Source: Methylacidimicrobium sp. B4 | Lineage (GTDB): Bacteria; Verrucomicrobiota; Verrucomicrobiia; Methylacidiphilales; Methylacidiphilaceae | Assembly: GCF_017310545.1 (NCBI RefSeq) | Contig: NZ_CP066203.1 | Location: 1,736,001-1,800,000, forward strand | Direction: 5' to 3' | Length of the DNA stretch: 64,000 nucleotides | In this document: positions 36,775 to 44,028 of the stretch, one piece after another | How positions within the stretch are numbered: the stretch's first letter is position 1 | How the letters are laid out: every line of letters begins with the position of its first letter | Translations under genes and position numbers: made by a program | The notes under the pieces: generated by a model | The model's input: only the letters and a program-made list of their open reading frames with translations | Databases searched by the model: none | What the model was told of the DNA's origin: nothing

Positions 36775-37752
36775 ATGACACGGGAGACCCTTGCGTTCGA
36801 CGGGCCGAGGGATGTAGCGGCAATCCTCGGAAATGAATCGAAGAATATTCGCATTCTCGAAGAGGCGTTCTCGGTAAAAGTGACCACGCGAGAAGGATGG
36901 GTCCGCATCGAGGGGGAAGCCGACGGAGTCGCGAAGGCGACGCAAGCCTTCCGCCAGCTCGAAGATGCTCGCCATCATGGCGTGAACATCGGAAAAGAGG
37001 AGTTGCGATACACCGTGGATGCCGTAGGACGAGGGGACGGGATCGATCTGGCCACCTTGTACAAGCAGGGCTTACGCCCCTCCAGGAGCGGTGTGTCGAT
37101 CGTAGCACGGACCCCTGGTCAGCGGACCTATTTGGAGGCATTGCGCACTCATGAGCTCGTCTTTGGCGTAGGGCCGGCGGGGACGGGAAAGACCTATTTG
37201 GCGGTTGCTGCGGCCGTGGCGGCGCATCGGGCGCAAGAGGTGCAGCGGATTGTCTTGACGCGGCCTGCCGTGGAAGCGGGAGAGGCCTTGGGTTTTCTCC
37301 CGGGGCAGGTGGAGGAAAAGGTCTTCCCCTATCTTCGTCCGCTGTACGATGCGCTCGAGGATATGCTTCCTCCGGAGGAGTTGCAGCGTTATCTGAGCCG
37401 AGGTTGGATCGAGATTGCCCCGCTCGCGTTCATGCGAGGGCGGACCCTGGCTCACTGCTTCGTGATCCTGGACGAGGCCCAAAACACGACGCCGGAGCAG
37501 ATGTTCATGCTCCTGACACGCATGGGTCCGGACTCCCGCTGTGCGGTCACGGGCGATCCCACGCAGATCGACCTTCCCCGGGGCCGACGATCCGGTCTGC
37601 TGGAAGCGATCGCCGCCCTCCGCGGACAGAGCGGCATCTCGATTTGTGAACTCTCGGAAGGGGACGTGCTCCGTCACGATCTGGTGCGGCGAATCCTGGA
37701 GGCTTACCGAGCGCATCGGGAGCGAGCGGGGCTACGGGCGGACGGCGTATGA
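36775..37752 (+). CDS. phoH: PhoH-like ATPase
   Basis: This 325-residue protein has an N-terminal KH-like region (residues about 10-70) and a P-loop ATPase domain. Walker A GPAGTGKT is at 133-140, LTRPAVEAGEALGFLPG is diagnostic for PhoH, and Walker B is in VILDEAQNTTPEQMFMLLTRMG. PhoH proteins are linked to RNA metabolism; phoH-ybeY neighbourhoods are common and seen here. ATG 36775 is chosen. The stop overlaps the ATG of the HD membrane protein (ATGA), starting a phoH-pgpH-ybeY-recO cluster. Confidence 0.93.
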   Translation: MTRETLAFDGPRDVAAILGNESKNIRILEEAFSVKVTTREGWVRIEGEADGVAKATQAFRQLEDARHHGVNIGKEELRYTVDAVGRGDGIDLATLYKQGLRPSRSGVSIVARTPGQRTYLEALRTHELVFGVGPAGTGKTYLAVAAAVAAHRAQEVQRIVLTRPAVEAGEALGFLPGQVEEKVFPYLRPLYDALEDMLPPEELQRYLSRGWIEIAPLAFMRGRTLAHCFVILDEAQNTTPEQMFMLLTRMGPDSRCAVTGDPTQIDLPRGRRSGLLEAIAALRGQSGISICELSEGDVLRHDLVRRILEAYRAHRERAGLRADGV

Positions 37753-39392
37753 GCGTTTTCGAACGGTGGCGATTGATACGCAAGGGGCTCTCCTGTGGAC
37801 GGTCTCGGCGTGCATCGAGCTCGCCCAAATGGCGGGAGAGGCTGGAGAAGGACCGGCGCGTTCGAGGATTCATCTTCGTCCTCTTTACCGCTCTTTGCGT
37901 TGTCTGCGGCAGTTGGCCTCACGCCCATCCGACCTATGCGGTGGCGCTGTTGACGACCGTCCTGGCGGCGGGGATCTTCATCCCGATGCGGATCGGGCTT
38001 CCCGACCTGTTCGGGAGCAATTCCCGCCTGGCGCTGGTGTTGACGGCCGTCCTCATCAACCTTTACGTCGGCAAAGCCGTTTACCTCTGGTCGATGCGCC
38101 AGCCGGGGGCAGAGTTCCATGCTCTCTACTTCTACGTCCCGACCGCCTTCGCTCCGCTGCTGACGACCTCGCTCCTCGGGGCTTTCCCTGGCCTCTTTAC
38201 GGTGTTTGCTTCCTCCCTCTTCAGCGCGGTCTTGATCAATCAGAGCATTCCGCTGCTGGTGAACAACCTCGTGTCCGGATTTGTCGGCGTCTACATGACC
38301 CAGCGGGTTCATCGCCGCCGGGACATCATTCAAGCGGGCATGGCGGTGGGCTTGGTGAGCCTCGTCTGCGCCATGGCCTTTGGCTATGTGGGCGAGACGG
38401 AAAGCGACGTGCTGATCGAGCAGGGTGCCTGGAGCGTGGTCCTCGGTTTCCTGACCGGGGTTTTCGTCAATGCGATCTTGCCGTTCATGGAAGAGCTCTT
38501 TTGCGTGAATACCGATTTCACGTGGCTCGAGCTCTCCGATTTGAACCATCCTTTGCTGAGGCGACTCGCAACCGAGGCGCCCGGAACCTACCACCACAGC
38601 CTCATGGTGGCGAATCTGGCGGAAGCGGCGGCGCAGAAGGTCGGGGCCAACCCGGCTCTCTGTCGCGTAATGGCCTACTTTCACGACATCGGAAAGCTCG
38701 TGAACCCTCAATATTTCGTGGAAAACATCGATGGGGGTGAAAACCCCCACGACCGGCTCTCGCCCTCCTTGAGCGCGCTCGTCATCCTCTCCCATGTCAA
38801 GGACGGGGCAGAGCTGGCCCAGCGTTACCACTTGAAGCGGCCCATCGTGGATGGCATCGAGCAGCATCATGGCGACTCCCTCGTCTACTATTTCTATCAG
38901 CGGGCGCTGCGGACCATCGAGGACTGCAAGGCCGGGGTCCGAATCCTGGGGGCATCAGAAAAGGCGGTGCCGGGATTCGATGAGAGCCAGTTTCGTTATC
39001 CCGGACCCAAGCCGCAGAGCCGGGAAGCCGGGATCCTCATGCTCTCTGACGTAGTGGAAAGTGCGTCGCGCTGCTTGGAAAGACCGACGGCGCAGCGGAT
39101 CGAGCAGATGGTGCGCGAGCTCGTCGAGAAAAAGCTTGCCGGCCATCAGCTCGACGAATGCGATCTCACGCTTAAGGAGTTGCATTCGATCGAGGAAAGC
39201 CTGAGCTTTACGTTGAAGACGATGTTGCACAGTCGCCTCCGCTATCCGCAGAAGGAACGAGATGGGATCGAAGCTCTCCGTCTACAATCGGCAGCGCCAA
39301 GTGCGCCTGTCTTGTCGGATCTTGCTACGGCAGTGGCAGATGGCGGTCCGACGGATCAGGACGCGAGGGAAGCCGTTGCCTCCGACCATTGA
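37749..39392 (+). CDS. 7TM-HD family phosphohydrolase (PgpH-like cyclic-di-AMP phosphodiesterase)
   Basis: This 547-residue protein has about seven hydrophobic segments (residues 38-240) followed by an HD domain. Metal ligands are in TYHHSLMVA, AYFHDIGKLVNP, LSHVKDG and IEQHHGD. The PgpH family degrades c-di-AMP at the cytoplasmic face. The large extracytoplasmic 7TMR-HDED domain of the longer PgpH proteins is absent, so this is the short form. The 3' end overlaps ybeY by 131 bases. Confidence 0.86.
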   Translation: MSVFERWRLIRKGLSCGRSRRASSSPKWRERLEKDRRVRGFIFVLFTALCVVCGSWPHAHPTYAVALLTTVLAAGIFIPMRIGLPDLFGSNSRLALVLTAVLINLYVGKAVYLWSMRQPGAEFHALYFYVPTAFAPLLTTSLLGAFPGLFTVFASSLFSAVLINQSIPLLVNNLVSGFVGVYMTQRVHRRRDIIQAGMAVGLVSLVCAMAFGYVGETESDVLIEQGAWSVVLGFLTGVFVNAILPFMEELFCVNTDFTWLELSDLNHPLLRRLATEAPGTYHHSLMVANLAEAAAQKVGANPALCRVMAYFHDIGKLVNPQYFVENIDGGENPHDRLSPSLSALVILSHVKDGAELAQRYHLKRPIVDGIEQHHGDSLVYYFYQRALRTIEDCKAGVRILGASEKAVPGFDESQFRYPGPKPQSREAGILMLSDVVESASRCLERPTAQRIEQMVRELVEKKLAGHQLDECDLTLKELHSIEESLSFTLKTMLHSRLRYPQKERDGIEALRLQSAAPSAPVLSDLATAVADGGPTDQDAREAVASDH

Positions 39393-39717
39393 GCTTTCCC
39401 TGGTCTCCTCGCGAGCCATGGCGACTCTTCATGCCGAATGGCTTCAGGTGCCCGGGCCGACCGATGTCCTCTCTTTCGATTATGGAGAGGTGGTCGTCTG
39501 TCCTTGGGTCGCCAATAAGGAGGCACCTCGGCACCATCTGACGACCGAGGAGGAGGTGCTGCTCTATGGGATTCATGGTCTTCTCCACCTGGGAGGATGG
39601 GATGACCGATCTCCGGAGGATCGTCGGGCGATGGAGGCGGAGCAGCAGCGTCTTTTTGCCTTGGCGCGGGGAGCGGCCGCTCGCGCGGACTCTCGAAACT
39701 CCCCAGGGGAGCACTGA
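39262..39717 (+). CDS. ybeY: Endoribonuclease YbeY (16S rRNA maturation) with altered metal site
   Basis: This 151-residue protein matches YbeY from its N-terminus (NRQRQV) through PTDVLSFDYGEVVVCP to the metal block GIHGLLHLGGWDD. YbeY acts in 16S rRNA 3' processing and ribosome quality control. The usual H-x3-H-x5-H zinc triad is H105, H109 and then D115 instead of histidine. AAGGAACGAG directly precedes ATG 39262, and the conserved N-terminus shows that this start is real despite the 131-base overlap with the upstream gene. recO follows after 3 bases. Confidence 0.87.
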   Translation: MGSKLSVYNRQRQVRLSCRILLRQWQMAVRRIRTRGKPLPPTIELSLVSSRAMATLHAEWLQVPGPTDVLSFDYGEVVVCPWVANKEAPRHHLTTEEEVLLYGIHGLLHLGGWDDRSPEDRRAMEAEQQRLFALARGAAARADSRNSPGEH

Positions 39718-39720
39718 AGG

Positions 39721-40272
39721 ATGGAGCGGGAGCGGCAGACGGAAGGCATCCTCCTGCGTCGGCATTCGTATTCCGAGAGCAGTTGGATCCTTGGCTGGCT
39801 GACCGCCGATCTGGGCTGGATTCATACTCTGGCCAAGGGGGCAAAAAAAGGGTCGGGTGGGCTTCGGGGGCCGCTCGATCTCTTTTATCTCTGCGAGATC
39901 GCAGTCCTCGCCCCTCGGACCGGAGATCTCTATCTCTTCCGGGAGGCGCGCGTCAGGAATCCCCTTTTAGCCCTCCGGAAAAGCTGGGCCACCTTCTCCT
40001 GCGCGCAATATTTCGGGGAGCTGGTTGGAGGCACCGTGGAGCGGGGCACGCCCTTGCCCGAGCTCTACGACTTGCTGCGCAAGGCGCTCACCTATCTGGA
40101 AGCGCATCCGCCCTCCCTGCTTCTGATCGAGCGCTTTGAGCGCCGGCTTCTCGAAGCCAGTGGCATGAGGGGAGCCGGGCTTCGCGCGCTCGGCGAGCTG
40201 TTGGGGGGCAGCGCTTCCCGGATTTTCGCCGCCAGGAAGAGGCTGCAAGAAGCTCTCGTGCCGGGGGGATAG
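39721..40272 (+). CDS. recO: DNA repair protein RecO (short form)
   Basis: This 183-residue protein has the RecO N-terminal OB domain (TEGILLRRHSYSESSWIL, AKGAKKGSGGLRGPLDLF) and the helical part (LRKALTYLEAHPPSLLLIERFERRLLEASG). RecO anneals strands and loads RecA with RecR. Typical RecO proteins are 230-250 residues with a C-terminal portion that often carries zinc cysteines; here the protein ends early, without them. It is last in the phoH cluster and convergent with the acyl-ACP-synthetase-like gene. Confidence 0.8.
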   Translation: MERERQTEGILLRRHSYSESSWILGWLTADLGWIHTLAKGAKKGSGGLRGPLDLFYLCEIAVLAPRTGDLYLFREARVRNPLLALRKSWATFSCAQYFGELVGGTVERGTPLPELYDLLRKALTYLEAHPPSLLLIERFERRLLEASGMRGAGLRALGELLGGSASRIFAARKRLQEALVPGG

Positions 40273-40292
40273 CCGCCATGCTCCGAGGACGA

Positions 40293-42422
40293 TCACTCCC
40301 CTTCGGAGAGCGCGATCTCCCGGATTTTTCGAAAATCGACCTTCCCGAGGGGAGTCTTTGGGATCTCCGGCCGGACGATCACCTTGCGAGGGCTCCAGAG
40401 CGCAGAGAGGCCTTGCGCGGTCAGCTTGCGCCGGATGGTCGACGCAACCAGGGGCCGAGTGGACAAAAGAACGAGCTCTTCCCCTCGCTTCCCATGCGGG
40501 ATCCCGACGACTGCGACTTCCAGTCCTTCGCCAAGCTCGGGGCCGAAGGCGCGAAGAATCTCCTCTTCCACGGTTCCGTGAGGCACCATCTCTCCGGCGA
40601 GCTTGGAAAAGCGGCTGATCCGTCCTTCGATCTGAAGAAAGCCCGTTTCGTCCAAGCGTCCCACATCTCCGCTCACGAGCCAGCCCTCCGAGAGCGCACT
40701 TGCGGTGCGGACCGGGTCATCGAGATAGCCTGCGAAGATATTCGCCCCTCGAAAACAGAGGATCCCCCGTTCGACAAGCGGAAGATCGGCCCCGGTGTCG
40801 GGATGCCGGATCCGCAAGCTGATGCCGGGAGCCATTCGGCCGACCGTTCCCGGCCGGTTCCGCCCGCTATAGGCGGCGGTACCTGTTGGGTAACGAAGAT
40901 CCATGAGGTTCGTCGAAATCACCGGAGAGGCTTCGGTCAGGCCATAGCCCTCGCAGACCGGGGTGCCAAACTTCGCTTGGAAGTCCGCCGCCAACGCTTG
41001 CGGAAGCTTTTCGGAGCCGACGATGACCAGGCGCAGGCTGCGCAGCTGATCGGGTGCCGCCTTTCGCAAGAGCGTTCGCAAGAAGGTGGGGGCCGTAATG
41101 AGAAGGTCGACCTGGTGAGCGTCGATCAACTGGGCGAGCTTGTCCGCCTCCGTCGGAGTTACGTAGGTGACCGCGTGCGGGCCGCCCATGAGTGGCCACC
41201 AGAGCGTGGCGGTGGCTCCGAAGCTATGAAAGACCGGTAGGCAGGCCAACAATCGCTCGATCCGGATCTGACCCAGGATCGCTTCGATCTGGCTCACGTT
41301 GGCCAAGAGATTTCGGTGCGAAAGGGCAACCCCCTTGGGATCGCCGGCCGTGCCGCTCGTAAAGAGAAGGGTGGCCTCCCGGTCCCCTCCGCGCGTGGGA
41401 ATGTCTGCCATGCGAATGGCCAGCCTGGCCGGAGCATAAGCCGAGACCAGGAGGTCGCGGAGGAAGGAGAGGCGGGAAAAGCCGCTCAGAAGGCTTCGCA
41501 GGTCGACCGTCCGATCGGTCCAGGGAAAATCGGCCAGCTTTGCGCGGATGGCCTCCGCTGTGAGGATCGTCCGGAGGCCGGAATTGCGGATGGCCACGGC
41601 GTTCATCGTTCGTCCGGCCGTGAAGTTGAGGTTGACCGGGGTCTTCCCCGCCAGGAGGCAGGCAAGATTGGCGACCGCAGCGCCGATTCCATGAGGGAGA
41701 ACAAGCCCGACGCGCGGCTCGGGCACAGCGCGGCGCAGCCACCGGGCGAGCCGGACACTGGCGCCGAGCAGCTTCCCTCCGGTCAGAGTTCGTCCTTCTT
41801 GGAAACCATCCGTGAGGATGACCTTGGATCGTGCTTGGCGCAGAGCCAGGAAACAGGCCAATCCGAGGCTTTCCTCGATTTCTGGCCTTGCGGAAAGCGC
41901 CCGCTCGCCCAAATCGAACCAGCTCTTGAGAAGCCAATCGAGAGAAGGGGTCGGGGAGGGACAGGGGGGACCGAGATAGACAAGGAAAGACTCCTTCCCT
42001 TTCCCCCCGCCGAGAGACCAGCGGCGCAGGAGGCGAACCCAGAGGAGGTCGACCCATGCGGGGCAGACCGGCCCTTGGTAGTCCTCGAATACCTTCTGGA
42101 AGATCGGGCTTGGGGGTTGGACCGTCTGGTCAGAGTCCGACCGGATGCCCTCCGCGAGGGCAACCGCGTCACCGGATCGGGTTCGCTCGCGGATCATCCG
42201 CGCGATCGCGGGAGCTTCCTCCTCCGTAAACACGCTCGCCCCGCTCCGCCGCAGGCTCCTGACCTCCTCCGCCGAAAGCCCAACCGCCGGTACAGCCAGG
42301 AGGAGAGGCCGGGGAAAGTCAACGGCCAAAGAGAGAAGAGACTCGAGCGAGGTGCCGGCGACGGCCAAGAGACAGCCGGTCGAAGGGAGCCATTCTTTTC
42401 CGAGCCAGCGGGAAGTCGACAT
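40293..42422 (-). CDS. Acyl-ACP synthetase (Aas-like) with degenerate acyltransferase domain
   Basis: This 709-residue protein has an N-terminal PlsC-like region (about 1-170) and an adenylate-forming domain. The AMP loop LLFTSGTAGDPKG is at 352-364, YGLTEASPV marks the A5 region, and SGDVGRLDETGFLQIEGR is the A7-A8 hinge, closest to the acyl-ACP synthetase half of Aas. In Aas the two halves re-acylate lysophospholipid. Here the acyltransferase H-x4-D site is replaced (AGTSLES at 22-28) and the glycerophosphate motif reads AEGIRSDSD at 90-98. Only the ligase half looks active. No clear ribosome-binding site precedes ATG 42422. Confidence 0.82.
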   Translation of the reverse strand: MSTSRWLGKEWLPSTGCLLAVAGTSLESLLSLAVDFPRPLLLAVPAVGLSAEEVRSLRRSGASVFTEEEAPAIARMIRERTRSGDAVALAEGIRSDSDQTVQPPSPIFQKVFEDYQGPVCPAWVDLLWVRLLRRWSLGGGKGKESFLVYLGPPCPSPTPSLDWLLKSWFDLGERALSARPEIEESLGLACFLALRQARSKVILTDGFQEGRTLTGGKLLGASVRLARWLRRAVPEPRVGLVLPHGIGAAVANLACLLAGKTPVNLNFTAGRTMNAVAIRNSGLRTILTAEAIRAKLADFPWTDRTVDLRSLLSGFSRLSFLRDLLVSAYAPARLAIRMADIPTRGGDREATLLFTSGTAGDPKGVALSHRNLLANVSQIEAILGQIRIERLLACLPVFHSFGATATLWWPLMGGPHAVTYVTPTEADKLAQLIDAHQVDLLITAPTFLRTLLRKAAPDQLRSLRLVIVGSEKLPQALAADFQAKFGTPVCEGYGLTEASPVISTNLMDLRYPTGTAAYSGRNRPGTVGRMAPGISLRIRHPDTGADLPLVERGILCFRGANIFAGYLDDPVRTASALSEGWLVSGDVGRLDETGFLQIEGRISRFSKLAGEMVPHGTVEEEILRAFGPELGEGLEVAVVGIPHGKRGEELVLLSTRPLVASTIRRKLTAQGLSALWSPRKVIVRPEIPKTPLGKVDFRKIREIALSEGE

Positions 42423-42509
42423 CCGAAAGGAAAGAAACTGCGCTAGAACGCGGCTAATGGCAACTGCTTTGCAGGGGCGTTCCCAGAGAAGAGGGACCGA
42501 TCCTTTCCC

Positions 42510-43616
42510 TCAGAAGGTTTCAACCGGGGAGCGTTTGGCGTCATTGAGCGTGGGAAGGCTTGCCCTTTCGGGCGAAAGGGCATCCGCCCGTAGCCGTCCC
42601 ACCTGGATGTCGACGTGGACGAACTGTTCGAACGAAAAGGGGAGGGGATCGGCGAGCCGTTCGCGCAGGGCCTCAATCCGTCCTTCGGCCGGGGCTCGGA
42701 TGGAGTCGGGCAATCGACTCAAGCGTTCGGCGACTTCCCATCCGAGTTGTGGTCGATGGCAGACGAGCAAGAGATCGTTGCCGGCACGAAGCGCGAGCTC
42801 GGCGGCATCCGGAAGAGCATGCTGATTGGCGATGGCTCCCATATCGAGGTCGTCGGTGACGATCAGGCCCGAATAGCGCCACCGCTGCCGAAGAACGCCG
42901 TCGACGACCGCCGGGGAGAGAGAGCTGGGCGCTCCGGAAGGATCCAGAGACGGACAGCGGACATGTCCGACCATGAGGGAGTCGCAAGCGGGAAGCAGCT
43001 CGCGAAACGGCTTCCACTCTTCCGACTCGAGTTGAAGCAGCGTCCGATCGAGGATGGGGAGGGTTTCGTGAGGATCGACCTGCACGAAGGTGTACCCGGG
43101 GAAGTGCTTGCCGCAGGAGAGAACCCCTTCGGCGTGCATGCCCTCTACAAAGGCGGCAGCGAATCGAGCGACTTCGTCCGGAGTCCGGCCATAGCACCGG
43201 TTCCGGAGGGAGTTGTCGGCCTCGTCGTCGATGCCGAGATCCAGCACGGGAGCGAGATTCCAGTTGAGGCCGAAGAGCCGAAGGAGCTGGCCGGTGAGCG
43301 TTCCATGGCGTTGGATGAGGGAGAGATCCCCGCGCTCACGCAGGTCGCGGGCGCTCGGCGGCTCGATTCCAATCTGCCGGAGGCGGGAGACGCGGCCGCC
43401 TTCCTGGTCCATGGCGAGGAAGGGGCGGAAGGGCAGAAGCCCGCGCAGCTCGTCGACGAGGGCACGGAACTGCTCCGGCGAGCGGATGTTCCGGCTAAAA
43501 AAAATAAATCCCGATGGGTGAATGGCCTGCACGAGCTCCCGCGTGGCCGAGTCGACTTCTGTCCCGGGAATCCCCAGGATCAGAAACCTCCCGCCGTCGA
43601 TGAACGAATCAGACAT
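42510..43616 (-). CDS. Glycoside hydrolase family 3 protein (beta-N-acetylhexosaminidase, NagZ-like)
   Basis: This 368-residue single-domain GH3 enzyme shows the substrate loop FLAMDQEGGRVSRL, CGKHFPG, the catalytic His-Asp region as DPHETLP (NagZ has D-S-H), and the nucleophile aspartate in IVTDDLDMGAI. NagZ removes GlcNAc from muropeptides during cell-wall recycling. The loop after KHFPG (YTFVQV) differs from the usual HGDT type, so substrate preference may differ. ATG 43616 is supported by CGGAGGTAAG upstream. It is divergent from acylphosphatase. Confidence 0.85.
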   Translation of the reverse strand: MSDSFIDGGRFLILGIPGTEVDSATRELVQAIHPSGFIFFSRNIRSPEQFRALVDELRGLLPFRPFLAMDQEGGRVSRLRQIGIEPPSARDLRERGDLSLIQRHGTLTGQLLRLFGLNWNLAPVLDLGIDDEADNSLRNRCYGRTPDEVARFAAAFVEGMHAEGVLSCGKHFPGYTFVQVDPHETLPILDRTLLQLESEEWKPFRELLPACDSLMVGHVRCPSLDPSGAPSSLSPAVVDGVLRQRWRYSGLIVTDDLDMGAIANQHALPDAAELALRAGNDLLLVCHRPQLGWEVAERLSRLPDSIRAPAEGRIEALRERLADPLPFSFEQFVHVDIQVGRLRADALSPERASLPTLNDAKRSPVETF

Positions 43617-43725
43617 GGGCTTCTTACCTCCGTTGGGAAACATTGTCCTTCGGCATCGGGAGCGATAGGTTGACGGGTGCGCCGCGCGTTCGAGAACGCG
43701 ATCGGCGGGGTCCGGCGTTTCCCGC

Positions 43726-44028
43726 ATGAAGAAACGGTTGCGCGCCATCTACTCGGGTAGGGTCCAAGGGGTCGGTTTCCGCGCGACGGTGGCTCGCATC
43801 GCGCGAACCCTGCCTTTAGAAGGGTGGGTCTGGAATCGGCGGGACGGCTGTGTCGAGCTGCTCGTCGAAGGAGAGGAAAGCGCCATAGCTCAGTTGTTGC
43901 AGGGCGTCGCGATGACCCCCCCCTTGGCCTCGGGGATCGAATCCGTCGAGGCCGTCTGGGAAGAGCCCGCAGGAGACCTTCGCGGGTTCGTCATCGCTTG
44001 GGAAGAGGGCCCCCTTTCAGGACGTTGA
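43726..44028 (+). CDS. Acylphosphatase
   Basis: This 100-residue protein has the family signature GRVQGVGFRATV with the phosphate-binding arginine and the catalytic asparagine in VWNRRDGCVELLVEG. It hydrolyses acyl phosphates such as acetyl- or carbamoyl-phosphate. The last 12 bases overlap the 3' end of the convergent metE. Confidence 0.93.
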   Translation: MKKRLRAIYSGRVQGVGFRATVARIARTLPLEGWVWNRRDGCVELLVEGEESAIAQLLQGVAMTPPLASGIESVEAVWEEPAGDLRGFVIAWEEGPLSGR

